From contig JAUZTG010000004.1 in assembly GCA_030734395.1 (NCBI GenBank), positions 1-64,000 of the forward strand: a stretch of 64,000 nt of DNA, given 5' to 3'. Below, in pieces: positions 21,898-33,658 of the stretch. Positions within the stretch are counted from its first letter, which is position 1, and each line of letters begins with the position of its first letter. The DNA is from Sarocladium kiliense. Lineage: Eukaryota; Ascomycota; Sordariomycetes; Hypocreales; Sarocladiaceae. The notes under the pieces are model-generated. The model was not told where the DNA came from. It searched no databases and saw only the letters and a program-made list of their open reading frames with translations. A program made the position numbers and the translations under genes.

Positions 21898-23754
21898 TCA
21901 CTGTGCCTGCGAAAGCATTCTCTTCGTCGCCTCCAGATGTCTCGGCACCAACTTGACTTTCGTAGCAGCTGGGGCCGCTTGATGGTTTCCTTTGCTCAAC
22001 AGACCCTCCAAGGGGTCCCAAGCTGTAGGATCAGATGTTTCCTGCGCCGGCAAGATCTGGAAATGTGTAACCAGATGAAGGATCACAGTGTAAAGCGCAC
22101 GAGAAGCAATATGACTTGCTACACACATGCGACCGCCCATTCCGAAGGCAAACTGGTGCCGGTGAATAGCGTCGCCGGATAGCCATCGCTCTGGCTCAAA
22201 TATCTGAGGGTCCTCAAACACAGCAGGGTCTGGATCAGATTTCTGTTAGTCGTTGAATCTAATTGAAGATATAATAGTCCCTTACCATGAGCGCAGGCCC
22301 AAGTATTCAAGAAGAGGAGTGTCTTAGGCGGGATCGTTGCCCCATTCCATCGCACCGTTCCATGTGTAGCCTTTGGAAGAGCTAAGCGCAGGACGACAAA
22401 GTATCGCCCAATCTCTTTCACCAACGCGTCGAAATACTCGATCCGAGTTTGAGCCAAATGAGAAGAAGAGGCAAGATCACCTTCTGCGTCAAGAATTGAC
22501 TGGTACGCTTTTGCTTGGACATCTTGACGATGGGCAAGCAGCTGTACCGCCCAGAGCAGGGACCGCTTCGTCGTGTCGGAGCCAGCCATCATACTCAGGC
22601 TAATGCTGAGGAGTTCGCCTTCCGATAAGCCTTTGCTGTCGGGATCCTTGAGAACATTACCCTGGATGCTGTGGGAAGGGTTAGCTACATCTGCATTTCG
22701 CAGACGAAGATGAAACTAACCATGGCTTGTCCACTCCCAGCTCAATCTCCTTCTTCAGGTTATCCTGTAAAGCCGCATGATAGCCGTAACGACGCTTGCC
22801 AACACTTGCCATCAACTTTTCGCCTTGCGACAAGCCAATGAGTTCTGCAAAGCTGCTGAAGGGTCGTAAAAGAGGAATGTAATTGAGGTAGTTCCCGGAA
22901 ACATCCCTGTATTTTGTAATCATCTCCTCAATGTAGAGAATTTCGGACAGCAGCACGTCGTTGTGCAGGTCTTTGACATCTTCGACTCTGTGAAGTAAAG
23001 GTCAGCAAGCTTGTGGATGAGGAAACAGTGGCAATGTCCATTGCCCTATTCGATTGAACATACCGAGTTCCGTAGCTCAATGTCAGGCTTAGATTCAGCG
23101 CGAACTTCTGACAGGTATCGAGGACATCCGTGGAAGCTTCCGTGCCGCCACGGGAAGCAAGAATCAGGTCCTGGATGAAGGCTCGTGACTCGAGGTCGAG
23201 GATCTGTTTCCATTTAGCTTTCTATGCCCTATGATCAACTGAAGTCATAGGGTTCAACTTACAGGCAGGTAGCTCTCCACGCTTGTCTTATTGAGGGCTG
23301 TTGCGGCGATCTTGCGTCTCCGTTTGCAACTGTGATCCCATTCACTGGTCCCGATGCTCGTCACAGCATTGCCCTTCTGAACTTTGCTGTGGAGGACGTA
23401 GAACTTTGGCCGTCCATTTGTCGCTTCTCGTTGAGAGATGAATAGGTCGCGAGCCGCAGATGCAGTATTGACCACGACGGCCGTTGTGTTGCCCAATTGG
23501 ACCTGAAATATGTCGCCGTAACTGTTGGACCACTTGCGATATTCATCGGACGGGATCTTGCCTCTCAGTGACAACAAGCTGCCGAGCACAGGGTAACCTC
23601 TTGGGCCTGGCAGGTTGGGGATCCTGGTCGAGAAACGGACGACCTCATTAATGACAATGTAGCAGACTAGAACCGCCACAAGAAGTATCGAAACTCGGCC
23701 CAACACTCTAAGATGTTGGACATCAATCCAGAAGGAAGGGGCTGCAAAGGGCAT
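21898..23754 (-). CDS. cytochrome P450, CYP504/phenylacetate hydroxylase-like
   Basis: 537 residues from five exons: 23754-23263, 23203-23064, 22987-22721, 22668-22286 and 22229-21898. Introns are 52-76 nt. N-terminal TM at about 18-38, then the LPGPRG hinge. I-helix AGSDTT at 328-333. ExxR as EIGR at 385-388. PERW near 440. Heme loop FAFGMGGRMCVA with axial Cys463. The GTSEWDHSCKRRRK segment, the YLPILDLES junction and GGRMC heme loop resemble the CYP504 family, whose known members hydroxylate phenylacetate on the way to homogentisate. That match is from memory and the substrate is inferred. It is divergent from a membrane dipeptidase gene, with a 672-bp shared promoter. Confidence 0.87.
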
Positions 23755-24426
23755 CCTGAAGGTGCGTTTGGCGAGGCAGCCTTGTGTGTCTCAGCGCGAT
23801 TAAGTCACTGGCTGTTAAACGATGTATTAATACGGATGACCGTTCATTCGCTTGTTGTTCTTGTCACAGCTGCTATGTGTATGTCCCTTGTGTATGTCAA
23901 GTATCAGGTACTACATGGCGTGTTATTGTGCTCACACAGTTCCTGCACGCTTTGATGTCAATGATACAAATCACCTGCCACGGCGGTACCAAGATTCATC
24001 GGGCCCTCTTTTGGCCCGCGGGACTTCACACTGTCCCCATCTTGAAATCATGACCGGGCGTAATTCCCGGGCCTTTGGTTACCCCATGCCTAGGCTTTAA
24101 GGCAGGGGCTTGTATTTATAATGTAGGAATGCATCATTGGGCGCTTATATGGACCTCGCCAAGGAAGCTACTGCAAGAAGTCCACCACATCGCGAGATCG
24201 AGGCTACTAAGAGAGATACGCCAATATGGTGGAATTCGGGGGTCTTATGTCGCCATACTTAGCGAAGGTGGATAATTCTCATGCGATTTCCAGATTGCAG
24301 ACCCTACAGATCCCGATATCGGATCTGGATTAAGCTTAATCGACAATTACTAGACATGGAAACAAGAATAGCTCCAACCTTGAGTATACAGAGATTGAAT
24401 CCAACCAGGCATAGACACAAGCCACC
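23755..24426. promoter_or_regulatory. bidirectional promoter, P450 / dipeptidase
   Basis: A 672-bp divergent region serving the CYP504-like P450 (-) and the M19 dipeptidase (+). No gene or repeat is seen. Confidence 0.45.
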
Positions 24427-25976
24427 ATGGCAGACAACACCCAGACGCTCCCTCGAGATGCTGACTCTTCTGAAAACCGCCCTGCCAACGAGAATGACAA
24501 CAATAGCTCAGCTGTCATTGTCCAACCTGTGAGCAGAGGTGCGAACAGATCATGGGCCTACACTTTCGCAGCGCTGGGGCTTGCCTTTCTCGCGACACCG
24601 TTCTCCTTGTTGTCCACCTCGTTAGGAAGAGCGCCAATTGACCCCACGGACTATGCTTTGCGCACCAAAAGGGTCCTGGAGACCACTCCTCTTATAGACG
24701 GCCACAATGATTTGCCTTGGCTACTTCGTGTCGAATTGCACAATCGCATTCGTGATGAGAAATTCGATCCTCGAAGGAAGCTCTTGGGACATACGGACAT
24801 TGCGCGCATGAGACAAGGAATGATGGGTGGCCAATTTTGGAGCGTCTACGTTCATTGTGATGCCGCTCAGGAACATTTCGATGACCCATCGGTAGGCAAG
24901 ACTTGTTGAGGGTATTGCGGCCGGAGTCTCTATGCTAACCTGTCTTATAGTGGGTTGTGCGCGACACATTGGAACAGATCGATGTTGCGAAACGGTTCAT
25001 CTCGGAATATCCCGACACCTTCACCTTTTGCAAGGACCCAGCATGTGCTCGTGCTGCTTTCAAGAAGGGCCGTATAGCGAGTATGCTGGGCATAGAGGGT
25101 GGCCATCAGCTCGGTGGCTCTATTGCTGCCCTCCGTCAAGCCCATGAACTCGGTGTTCGTTACATCACGACAACACACAATTGCGACAATGCATGGGCGA
25201 CTGCTGCATCGACAGTCTCTAAGGGTGGCCCTGCGGCCGATAAAGGATTAACAAAGTTCGGAGCCTCCTACGTGAAAGAGATGAATCGCCTAGGGATGAT
25301 GCTCGACTTGTCACATGTCTCTCACCAGACGATGAGGGATGTGTTATCCTTGACTGAAGCTCCCATCATCTTCTCGCACTCCGGTGCATACTCAGTGTCC
25401 GCGCATTTACGAAACGTTCCCGACGACGTATTGAGAAGCGTGAAACAGAACGGCGGGATCGTCATGGCTGTGTTCGTGAACCGATTCTTAAACATGAAGA
25501 ATCCTGCTGCAGCAACAATACATGATGTGGCAGACCACATTTTGCACCTGGCTGAAGTCGCAGGATGGGAACATGTGGGCATTGGGTCTGACTTCAGTGG
25601 CACACCGCATGTGCCCGCTGGACTGGAAGTAAGTTGTCGCGAGGACCAAACTTTTAGACGTCTTTCATTGACCAAGCTGTACTTCTAGGATGTGTCAAAG
25701 TATCCCGATCTAATTGAGCTTCTCATGAGTCGCGGCGTCACGGATGAGCAGATACGTCTTCTTGCCGGGGACAATCTCCTCCGAGTCTGGGCCAATATCC
25801 AGCGACGCGCAGAGGAGATTCAGGGCCAGGAGCCGCCTGTCGAGGAGGAGTGGGAAGGGAGGACGTGGCATCATGCATACAAGAGTTCACCGTACATGTT
25901 TCGGTCAACGAGAGAACTCGCGGAGAAGGAGGACTGGGGAGAACCTCATCAGTTCAATGTTAAGAAGGAAGTCTAG
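24427..25976 (+). CDS. membrane dipeptidase (M19, renal dipeptidase type)
   Basis: Zinc dipeptidase of 476 residues from exons 24427-24891, 24951-25628 and 25689-25976. The start has a strong Kozak context (CCACCATGG). A TM segment at about 43-65 suggests a type II membrane protein. Family motifs: HND at 93-95 (zinc ligands His93 and Asp95), the bridging Glu204 in GIEGGHQ, LSHVSH and HSGAYSVSAHLRNVPDD with further zinc-binding histidines, and GSDFSG. Known members hydrolyse dipeptides, including cystinyl and dehydro dipeptides, and in fungal epipolythiodioxopiperazine clusters remove residues from glutathione adducts. Here there is no NRPS nearby, so that special role is not supported. Confidence 0.92.
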
Positions 25977-26677
25977 ACACAGCACGAATGTGTGCGACGG
26001 AAAAGTTCATATGATTGAAGATGTTAACTCAATATGTTCTGTGCGCTATGGTGCAGTCTGGTGTGTGTTCCGCGACCAACCCGTACTGCTCCTCAGGCAA
26101 TCCTCCATAGACTTGACTCATTCAACTATTACACACCTTGCTCTCGCGATTCGATAAAATTGTATATCACACCAAATTTCCTGGCCTCATGCCTTCTCGG
26201 CAAGCCGATGATCGGAGGCTTATCTCAAGAAGGGCCCCGCGGGATTGGTAACCATCCATCCACCCGTCGCTTATACACCCGGATATAATCGTGCCATGAG
26301 GATGGTGACATCCGCGCTATATCACTACGAGGCGATGAATCTGTGGGTTTCCCCGCATTTGATAAGTCTTTGTTGGTAGAACTACTGCAGACTTGTGCAT
26401 GATAGTGTCCTGACGCCATGTCACCCCTGTCCTCACGCAATGGCGCTTGCTGTAGTATATCACAGCTCGATTCCCCCTGCCTCGTCTGTCAGGCACGGGT
26501 TCTCGACTCATCAGGATCCTCTCATCGTGTACATGAGTAGAGCTTTGAGGTAGATCGGTACCTAGTAATATGGACTTACTATAAAAGCCAATTGAGCATT
26601 CACTCCCAACCTTTGCTTCAGTGACCGCCGATCTCAACTTTCATTACAACCTCTTTTCTCCAAATCGCTGAGCCAAT
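25977..26677. promoter_or_regulatory. carrier promoter / spacer
   Basis: A 701-bp interval between tandem + strand genes. No gene is seen. The last 60 bases before 26678 are a pyrimidine-rich leader. Confidence 0.4.
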
Positions 26678-28286
26678 ATGTCTAACTCTAATCAGAGCGA
26701 TAAGGATGTCAGTCTTGGTGAGAAAGACGATCGTCACATCGCAGAGACGTCGCTTTCTCAAGATGCCGCAGCCGCTGAAGACGTTGGTGATCTCACCAAT
26801 GGCGCTGTCATCAAACGCCTCTTACTCAAAACAGATCTCCTAGTCATGCCAGGCCTCTGTCTCGCCTACTTCACGAATGTCCTCGATCGCAGCAACCTTG
26901 GCAATGCGAAGACCGACACTATTGAGAAGGATCTCAACCTCGCACCCAATGACTTCTCGGATCTTCTGATGGTCTTCTATGTCCCTTACGCACTCTTCAA
27001 CATTCCGTGGTCGCTGCTTGCAAAGAGGTTCAATCCTTCAGTGGTCATACCCTCCGCCGTCTGCCTTTGGGGTGCGGTCACGATGGCGGCGATCGCCAGT
27101 AAGAACGTCGGGCACTTGATGGCGTGCCGGTTCTTCGTTGGCGCTATTGAAGCGAGCTACAAGCCATGTGAGATCTTCTACCTGAGTCTCTTCTATACAA
27201 GGAAGGAGATGAGCTTCCGTGTCGGCATGGTCGGTCAAATGGGTTTCATCGCTGGTGCTGTGTCTGGGTTGATCAGCTGGGGCGTGTTCCAGTGGAACGG
27301 AGCTCTTTGGGTAAGTCTTCAAGTATCTCGTTCTCAACTATCCATCAATTAGCTAAACAATGACTGTTCAGGGCTGGCAATATCTCTTTATTATCGAAGG
27401 GGCAATCACTGTGCTTGTCGCAGCCTGGCTCTTCGCATGGGCGCCACGGAGCCCAGAGAAGTGCCGATGGTTCAACAGCGAAGAGAAAGCAGCAGCACGC
27501 GCCCGACTCGAGCTGGACTCACAGGACCAGGATAAGCAGTTCCGATGGTCAGATGCTGTCGCGCAGCTCAAGATGTGGCAGACATGGGCTTTTGCTTTCA
27601 TGGCTGTTCTTTATGGCGTCGGCGTCGCAAGCAGCTCTAATTTCCTGCCGGTGAGTTAACGCACCTGCTAGTCCTTCCCGCGGACTCTTCCACAAGAGTA
27701 TGAACTGACTAGGCGGTAGACCATGACCAAGAGACTTACACAGGACACCATTACGGCGAATCTTTACACGGTTGGCCCCAACCTGGTGGCTTCAGTCGTT
27801 CAGCTCACAATCACTTGGCTATCTGATCGCTACCAGCAGCGTGCCTACTACGCTTGCGGCAGTGTCATAGCCTCCATCATTGGTTGGATCCTTCTCGGTG
27901 TACTTGACCTGCAGGAGCAGCCTGGTCCTAAGGTTGGCTACTTCTTGACATACCTGCTGCCGTGCGTCACATTCATCCCAAGCAATCTCGTTCCCGTCTG
28001 GCTGTCGTCCAACACACCGACCACAACGGGACGAGCCGTATCTCTGGGCTTGAACTTTACGTTCATGAACCTCGCAGGTATTATCTCTAGTTACAGCTTC
28101 CGGGCTGAGGAGGCTCCGGTTCACAAGACAGCCTTACTGTTGGCTGGAGTGACCCAAGCCGGGTTTGCGGTCACGGCATTGGCGGTGCGCTGGTACTATG
28201 CGTCAATGAATAAGAAGCTGGATCGGGGCGAGATCCCATATGCACCGGGTATGGCCAAGCGACCGGGATACAGATACGCTGTCTGA
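26678..28286 (+). CDS. MFS anion:cation symporter (allantoate permease type)
   Basis: 492-residue carrier from exons 26678-27310, 27372-27650 and 27720-28286. It is of the ACS family (Dal5/Tna1/Liz1-type), which imports organic anions, vitamins and dipeptides or ureides. Supporting sequence: a hydrophilic N-terminus, DRSNLGNAK after TM1, the FNIPW segment, the GAIEASYKPCEIFYLS segment of TM4-5, and 12 predicted TM helices with the long central loop near residue 235. For intron 2 the acceptor at 27719 is preferred because it yields FLP-TMTKRLT, matching the family, whereas the earlier AG at 27712 breaks the frame. It follows the dipeptidase gene on the same strand, so peptide or carboxylate uptake is plausible. 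Confidence 0.88.
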
Positions 28287-29356
28287 AATGAAGTGGACAA
28301 TTCTCCGTTTTTACTAGGAGGAGGCAAGTCGCTTGCACCGGGAATGATATAGCTCAATGTCAAAATTGTAAAGAGCTTCGTTACAGAATACTTGGCGAAC
28401 GGGAAAGCAAAGCAAGCTTGTACTAGTAGAGCGCCTCAGTTGGTAACTCCCCTCCCCCCAGATGGAGTTAGCTGTTTATCTCTGAAGAGTTTCGGAAGCC
28501 CGCTTTCCTGGCCTCCCAATTGCGTCGAATTACATGTGTCATTGGCAATTTGTCAACTCGCCAAGCGATCGATAGTCGCTAGAAGCAAAACAACTTGGCG
28601 ACAATGCATACAAGTCTCCTTGGTGTGCGGTACCCCTTCGGAAACCTGGCTTCGAGACAGTGCCAAGCAAGAAGCAATCGAGGCTGCGATGAAGCAGTTG
28701 CCGGTCGTGAGCCATCGCGAAACTTCTCACTCTGGGTCGCCCAGACTTTCCCATGCCAAGTGGTAGAAGACTAAACCAGTGGAGGCTTGCCTTGATCCCA
28801 GCTCAAGCCCACCGACCACGCATTGACAGCACCTTAAACTGCATTCTCCGAAGTCTATCTGTATACTTTATCGCGCTCCGCGAACTAGTGCGACTTAGGA
28901 TCTACGATATAACGCCGAGGCGTCACCTATTTTTGGATGCTGAAACGGCGATCTGCCAAGTTGGGTTTCAAGACAGCGACCCAATTGGTTTCGCCTCGGC
29001 AATAACCTTGTCAATCCAAGTATCACCAGAACCTGTTTGGGAAGTTCGCAGCTTTGTTGCGAGCCGGAGATGTTGACTGCCGTCTGGTGCTCGGACCCGG
29101 TTTGGCGGATGGGAGATCGATAGGGCAAAGGGGGGCTGATGCAATCGATTCTTTAAGATCTTTCTTGGCCCGGTTCTTCGATACTGCCTGTTCACTTTGA
29201 GGTTCTTCTTCACAGCTGGACTGTCATTTTGACGTTGTTCCTTTGATCTCGCCTAGATTCCGCCTCTTCGCCACGCGATCGATGACCACGTTCTCTTGGC
29301 TGTTGACAAGAATGAGGTTTGCGCCTTGAACGACAATACGCAGCCAATTTGACAAG
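28287..29356. other. 1.1-kb gene-free interval
   Basis: No supported gene, RNA or repeat. Short ORFs here lack splice or domain support. Confidence 0.4.
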
Positions 29357-30082
29357 ATGTATCTGCGGTAAGTCCTTTTGCCAATACTCCAAGCCGAGGC
29401 GCCAATGCTCTTGGAAGGTTGTGGGAGACTAATAGTCGATCCATGCAGCAGGCGCAGCAGACGCCCTTCTCGGCGTGAGAGGGATCAGTCGATTGACGCA
29501 GGGAAACGACAGGTTGGCGTTGATCCTGGAGATGACTTCACTGTTCGGGTGGAAACCATTGCGGGTGGTCAGTTGGTGACACTCACACACGCCATCATCA
29601 ACGACGCTGTCGAAACCCTGCCACCAGACAGCCCTTCGACCACCGCCGTTGCTGTCTCTTCCGCTGTTGTCTCATCACAGCCAGAGGTTGTCCCGACTAC
29701 CGAAGCACCACCACCAGCTTCAGAGACTCAAGAACCGCCTCTTGCAGAAAGTGAAGCAGCCTTCACCTCCGAAGCAGTTTTTACCTCGGAAGCAGCGGCT
29801 ACCTCTGAAGCCATCCTTACAAACAACCCCGAGTCCACCACGTTCTCAACCTCCATCATCCCCGACATCATCTCCGCCACATCTGCCATATCCGAAGCCG
29901 ACCTCGAACCTCAGACCAGCAACCAGGAAGATCCAGACAGAGGCCCGGCAATAGGCATCACATTTGGTGCATTGGCAGGAGCGGGACTGGTGATCGGCGC
30001 AGGTGTCATGTTGTATAGGTACAAGCACAGGAAGAACGTGAGGGTCAAAACGAGTGAGATGAGGCAGTTCCAGGAGATCTGA
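29357..30082 (+). CDS. small single-pass membrane protein
   Basis: Likely 214 residues from an 11-nt first exon (29357-29367, ATG plus three codons in part) and exon 29449-30082. The intron has GTAAGT, a GACTAATAG branch region and CAG. After a very Arg-rich start (RRRSRRPSRRER) comes a short beta-like segment, a long Ser/Thr/Glu/Pro stalk with the repeated unit (F/A)TSEA, one TM helix at about 176-197, and a basic tail. No signal peptide is visible with this start, so an earlier exon may have been missed. It resembles O-glycosylated fungal surface proteins in layout; no function can be assigned. Confidence 0.55.
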
Positions 30083-30469
30083 TGCTTTGCAAAGTCGATC
30101 AAGGGATAGCTTCAAAATACAAATAATAAAATAGGAAATAAGAAGAAAAAAAAGAAAAGAATACAAATCACAGTCTTTACCGCGCCAAGTGCAACTTCTT
30201 CAAATACCCTGTAACGAAATGTCCACGAACCCGGCGCCGAAATATCCGGGGACCTGCCGCTTACGGACGCGTACTTCGGTGACCGGGCTATCAGTGACAC
30301 CTCCATCTTAATCCCACCAGCCTCATTTCCCTGGCCCCAGTGTCTCCTCTCTCTCTCACTGGGTTCTCATCTTACCTTCATCCTCTTACCACAGCAATCA
30401 ATCCCGCCTCAAAACTTCCACAGGGCGCCCCAATTGCCATCGTGAGCCCAGCCACCTCGACATCCAACC
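30083..30469. promoter_or_regulatory. MFS gene promoter
   Basis: A 387-bp spacer: an A-rich tract near 30,120-30,165, then a CT-rich stretch at 30,340-30,380 typical of fungal 5' leaders. Confidence 0.45.
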
Positions 30470-31999
30470 ATGGACCGAGCTACGGATGCACAAGGTGGCC
30501 ATGGCCATGACGGAGGAAGATCAATCCTTTCAGAGACAACACCTCTCCTCAACACGGGCAACCTCGCGCCAGATGGCGATACAGAGGCCTCCTCTCTCCT
30601 CCCACAACCAGTCCCTCGGCACCACGACGATGAAGCCTCACGACCCCTTCCCAAGCTCCAGATGGCTCTGGTGTGCTACGCCCGTATCGCCGAGCCCATC
30701 GCCTTCTTCTCCATCTTCCCTTTCATCGCGCAAATGGTCCAGCGAAACGGCCATCTCCCCTCCTCAGATGTAGGCTTCTACTCCGGCCTTATCGAATCGC
30801 TCTTCTCAGCCACGCAGATGCTCGTTCTCGTAGCATGGGGTCGACTTGCCGACCGTGTAGGAAGAAAGCCTATTCTCATGACCAGTCTCGTCGGCATGAC
30901 TATCTCCCCGGTCCTTTTCGGTCTTTCAAGGTCACTGTGGCAAATGATCCTCTTCCGGTGTTTAGCAGGCATCTTTTCTGGTTCCAGTCTCATTATCAGG
31001 ACGATGATTGCTGAGATAAGCACGAAAGATACCCAAGCAACTGCTTACGGCTGGTTCGCCTTCGCAGGCAATATCGGCATCTTCATCGGTCCGCTCATCG
31101 GCGGAGTGCTCGCCGACCCAGCAGAGCAATACCCCAAGGTGTTTGGGGGCATTTACTTCTTCGAGACCTACCCCTATGCTCTCGCCGGTGCTGTTCCAGG
31201 CGTCATCGCCGCCTCAGCCGCTATCCTCTGCGCCTTCTTCCTCACCGAAACCCTGGGACAAAACGACAAAAAACCCTCCAGCAACGGCAATGCTTCCGGA
31301 GCCTCAGACGAAGAGGCCGCCAAAATGTCCATGTGGCAGCTCCTGCACTCTCCCAACGTCGGCACTGTACTCCTCGCTTACGGCTATGTTATGTTCCTGG
31401 CCTTTGCATTCACCGCCCTTGTTCCTATCGTTCTGTACACGCCCGTTGACCTCGGCGGCATGGGTTTCTCATCAACCTATATCTCACTGTTCATGGCCGT
31501 CAACGGCGCGAGCCAAGCCCTCTGGCTCATCCTTGTGTTCCCACGCTTGCATAAGCGATTCGGGACAAAGGGCGTGATGTGGGGTTGTGCGGTTGCCTAT
31601 CCTTGGTTCTTCGCGAGCTACATAGGTCTGAGTGCCTTGCTTCGCAATGGCTCTGAACCAGCGCTTATTTGGTTCTGGTCGTTGGCTTCCCTCGTTGCTG
31701 TAATTGGCCCTGGCGTATCCATGGCTTTCACGGCAACACAGCTGGCCCTCAATGATGCTTCACCAAGTACTCATATCTTAGGCACGCTCAATGCTGTTGC
31801 ATTGACGATGTCCAGCGGGATTCGCTCCATCGTCCCAGGAGTCATCACTGTCATCTACGCGGTTGGAGTTCGGAACCAAATCCTGGGAGGTCATCTGGCG
31901 TGGGTAATCCTGACACCTCTGGCCGCTGCATTAGTTTTCGTCGTCAAGGCCTTACCCCGGGACACACCACCATCACAACGCCATAATGGGACTGCATAA
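30470..31999 (+). CDS. MFS transporter (DHA1/ZIFL-like)
   Basis: Single-exon 509-residue major facilitator with 12 predicted TM helices. Motif A, GRLADRVGRKPILM, follows TM2. The motif after TM4 includes RCLAGIFSGSS, and TM5 has FIGPLIGGVLAD. A hydrophilic region near residues 265-290 is the central loop. The layout matches the drug:H+ antiporter-like group that includes yeast YCR023C and plant zinc-induced-facilitator-like proteins. The cargo is unknown. It is convergent with the bestrophin-like channel, 243 bp away. Confidence 0.88.
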   Translation: MDRATDAQGGHGHDGGRSILSETTPLLNTGNLAPDGDTEASSLLPQPVPRHHDDEASRPLPKLQMALVCYARIAEPIAFFSIFPFIAQMVQRNGHLPSSDVGFYSGLIESLFSATQMLVLVAWGRLADRVGRKPILMTSLVGMTISPVLFGLSRSLWQMILFRCLAGIFSGSSLIIRTMIAEISTKDTQATAYGWFAFAGNIGIFIGPLIGGVLADPAEQYPKVFGGIYFFETYPYALAGAVPGVIAASAAILCAFFLTETLGQNDKKPSSNGNASGASDEEAAKMSMWQLLHSPNVGTVLLAYGYVMFLAFAFTALVPIVLYTPVDLGGMGFSSTYISLFMAVNGASQALWLILVFPRLHKRFGTKGVMWGCAVAYPWFFASYIGLSALLRNGSEPALIWFWSLASLVAVIGPGVSMAFTATQLALNDASPSTHILGTLNAVALTMSSGIRSIVPGVITVIYAVGVRNQILGGHLAWVILTPLAAALVFVVKALPRDTPPSQRHNGTA

Positions 32000-32242
32000 G
32001 TAAAGCAATATTAGATTTTGATAGAGCTAGTGGAGTGTCACAGGAATAATGCCATGTCCCTTTCCCCGCCTGTCTTTTTCCGTTCCGTCAGAGATGGTGT
32101 AAATAGAAAGCAAAACAATATGTATCCTTTGCGCTATGCCGAACCTTGTCCCTTGCTTTTGTGTACGAGCAACGCCATTCTTGGTACGCCTTGAAGGGAA
32201 CGAATCGCAGTTGAGTAATAATAAGTCAAGTGAAAAACAGCC

Positions 32243-33658
32243 TTAGGCCATGTGGTCAGCCGACTTTTCGCCCTGGTTCTGATACCTAGTTCGACGCCAG
32301 TTGAAGGTTGACTGAGGCTTTGTTCGAAGGGCCTCACGGAGCTTCTCCTCTGATCGTTGCATCCAGGTGCCAATGGGTGCGGTGCTGACGGGATACAGTG
32401 GCATGTTGTTGTCACTGAGCATGAAGTCCGCCCTGGTCTTATCGTACGCGGCAATAACGTCCATATCATGGGCAATTTGCTCGCAGTAGACTTCGAGGGG
32501 CAAGTCATTGACGTCGTTGCCGAAGGGGTTTTCGATCTCTTGGCCGATGAGGAGAAGACCGAGGATAATGTAGGCGGCGAAGACGGTGGCAGGGATGGCG
32601 ATCCAATCAAGTTTCTCTATGAGTTGGAAAGGCAGTAGACAGACATAAACCCAGGTGATCTGGCTGATGGCAATTGTATATGCGATAGGTAGAGGAGTAG
32701 ACAAAACTCGGTCGCAACCATTGAGGCAGTCGTTCAGGATTGCCAAGTTGTTATAAGCCAGAGTCTGTTGCATGGGAATGGTAAGTTGCTCTTTGGTGAT
32801 CATAGAGTCGACTGTCAAAGCCAGGTGGTTTAGGATCTCTAGCGGGAGATTACCCAAAGGTGCCTCCGCCTTCTTGATGGTCTTCCTCGGGTTACTCTCA
32901 GCAAAAGAGACGCCAAGATATAGGCCAATCTCTTTAAAGAAGTTCTTCTTGGCTGGGGCTTGTGGAGAAAGATCCGTGGCCTCCTTGGCGAACGTGTTCA
33001 GATGACCGACCAGATGTTGCAGATCCGGATAATGGGTCAAGGGTTCGAATCGAAGCTGGTGCTTGAGAGAAACGGCAAAAGCAACAACCATGTTCATGGC
33101 AGACACCTTCCTGAGAGTGGACTCCCGGACACTGCGGTTTGGAGCATCCTTTGCGTGGATCCAGAAGACACGGCCCAGACAGTGGGAGGCCATAATAAGA
33201 GACGCCCAGAACCTGCGGCCCTCTGCGTATCTCTCATAGGCAGTGGAGCTACGGAAAGAGAGGCCGAGACCGACAACGAAACCGGTGATCGTGAGGAGCA
33301 CAGAGTCGACTCCAAGATCATAAACCAGCTTAGATATCACGACAATCGCCGTAGCCCAGCAGCCTACGAGAAAGAGCGGAAGGAGCAATTTCGGTATGAT
33401 AGAACCATGGACGCGCATGAATAAAGGCCATTTGGAGTGCTTCTGAATATCACGAGGGCCGGTGAAATAGTCGTCGATGTCGAGCGAGGAAGGCCGTTGG
33501 AAAGGCAAGGGTGTGATGGGAATCCCAGGCGAGGAAGGAGACTTGACATGCGTAAGCGGGATCTCAATACTTTGGGATGGACGCTTCTCGGTCTTGTCTG
33601 CGTCTTCCTCAATGTTGACCGTCAAGGTCTGTTGCTGGGGAGCTTCGAAGTCGCCCAT
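32243..33658 (-). CDS. bestrophin-type (UPF0187) anion channel
   Basis: Single-exon protein of 471 residues of the bestrophin/RFP-TM family, found in fungi as predicted chloride/anion channels. Visible features: the DDYFTGPRDIQKHSKWP entry segment, hydrophobic TM segments near residues 90-135, the conserved LGLSFRSSTAYERYAEGR loop, a second hydrophobic hairpin near 320-365, and an ENPFGNDVNDLP-type segment after the last TM. The in-frame codon at 33694 is TTG; the ATG at 33658 sits in a CCCATGG context and is preferred. Confidence 0.9.
   Translation of the reverse strand: MGDFEAPQQQTLTVNIEEDADKTEKRPSQSIEIPLTHVKSPSSPGIPITPLPFQRPSSLDIDDYFTGPRDIQKHSKWPLFMRVHGSIIPKLLLPLFLVGCWATAIVVISKLVYDLGVDSVLLTITGFVVGLGLSFRSSTAYERYAEGRRFWASLIMASHCLGRVFWIHAKDAPNRSVRESTLRKVSAMNMVVAFAVSLKHQLRFEPLTHYPDLQHLVGHLNTFAKEATDLSPQAPAKKNFFKEIGLYLGVSFAESNPRKTIKKAEAPLGNLPLEILNHLALTVDSMITKEQLTIPMQQTLAYNNLAILNDCLNGCDRVLSTPLPIAYTIAISQITWVYVCLLPFQLIEKLDWIAIPATVFAAYIILGLLLIGQEIENPFGNDVNDLPLEVYCEQIAHDMDVIAAYDKTRADFMLSDNNMPLYPVSTAPIGTWMQRSEEKLREALRTKPQSTFNWRRTRYQNQGEKSADHMA

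Noticed and set aside
24427..25976. Dipeptidase as part of an epipolythiodioxopiperazine toxin cluster (with the GliT-like gene at 40.4 kb)
   Set aside because: The two genes are 15 kb apart and no NRPS, glutathione transferase or other cluster core enzyme is present.
28421..28460. tRNA-like D-arm text (CAGTTGGTAAC)
   Set aside because: No matching acceptor stem or T arm nearby.
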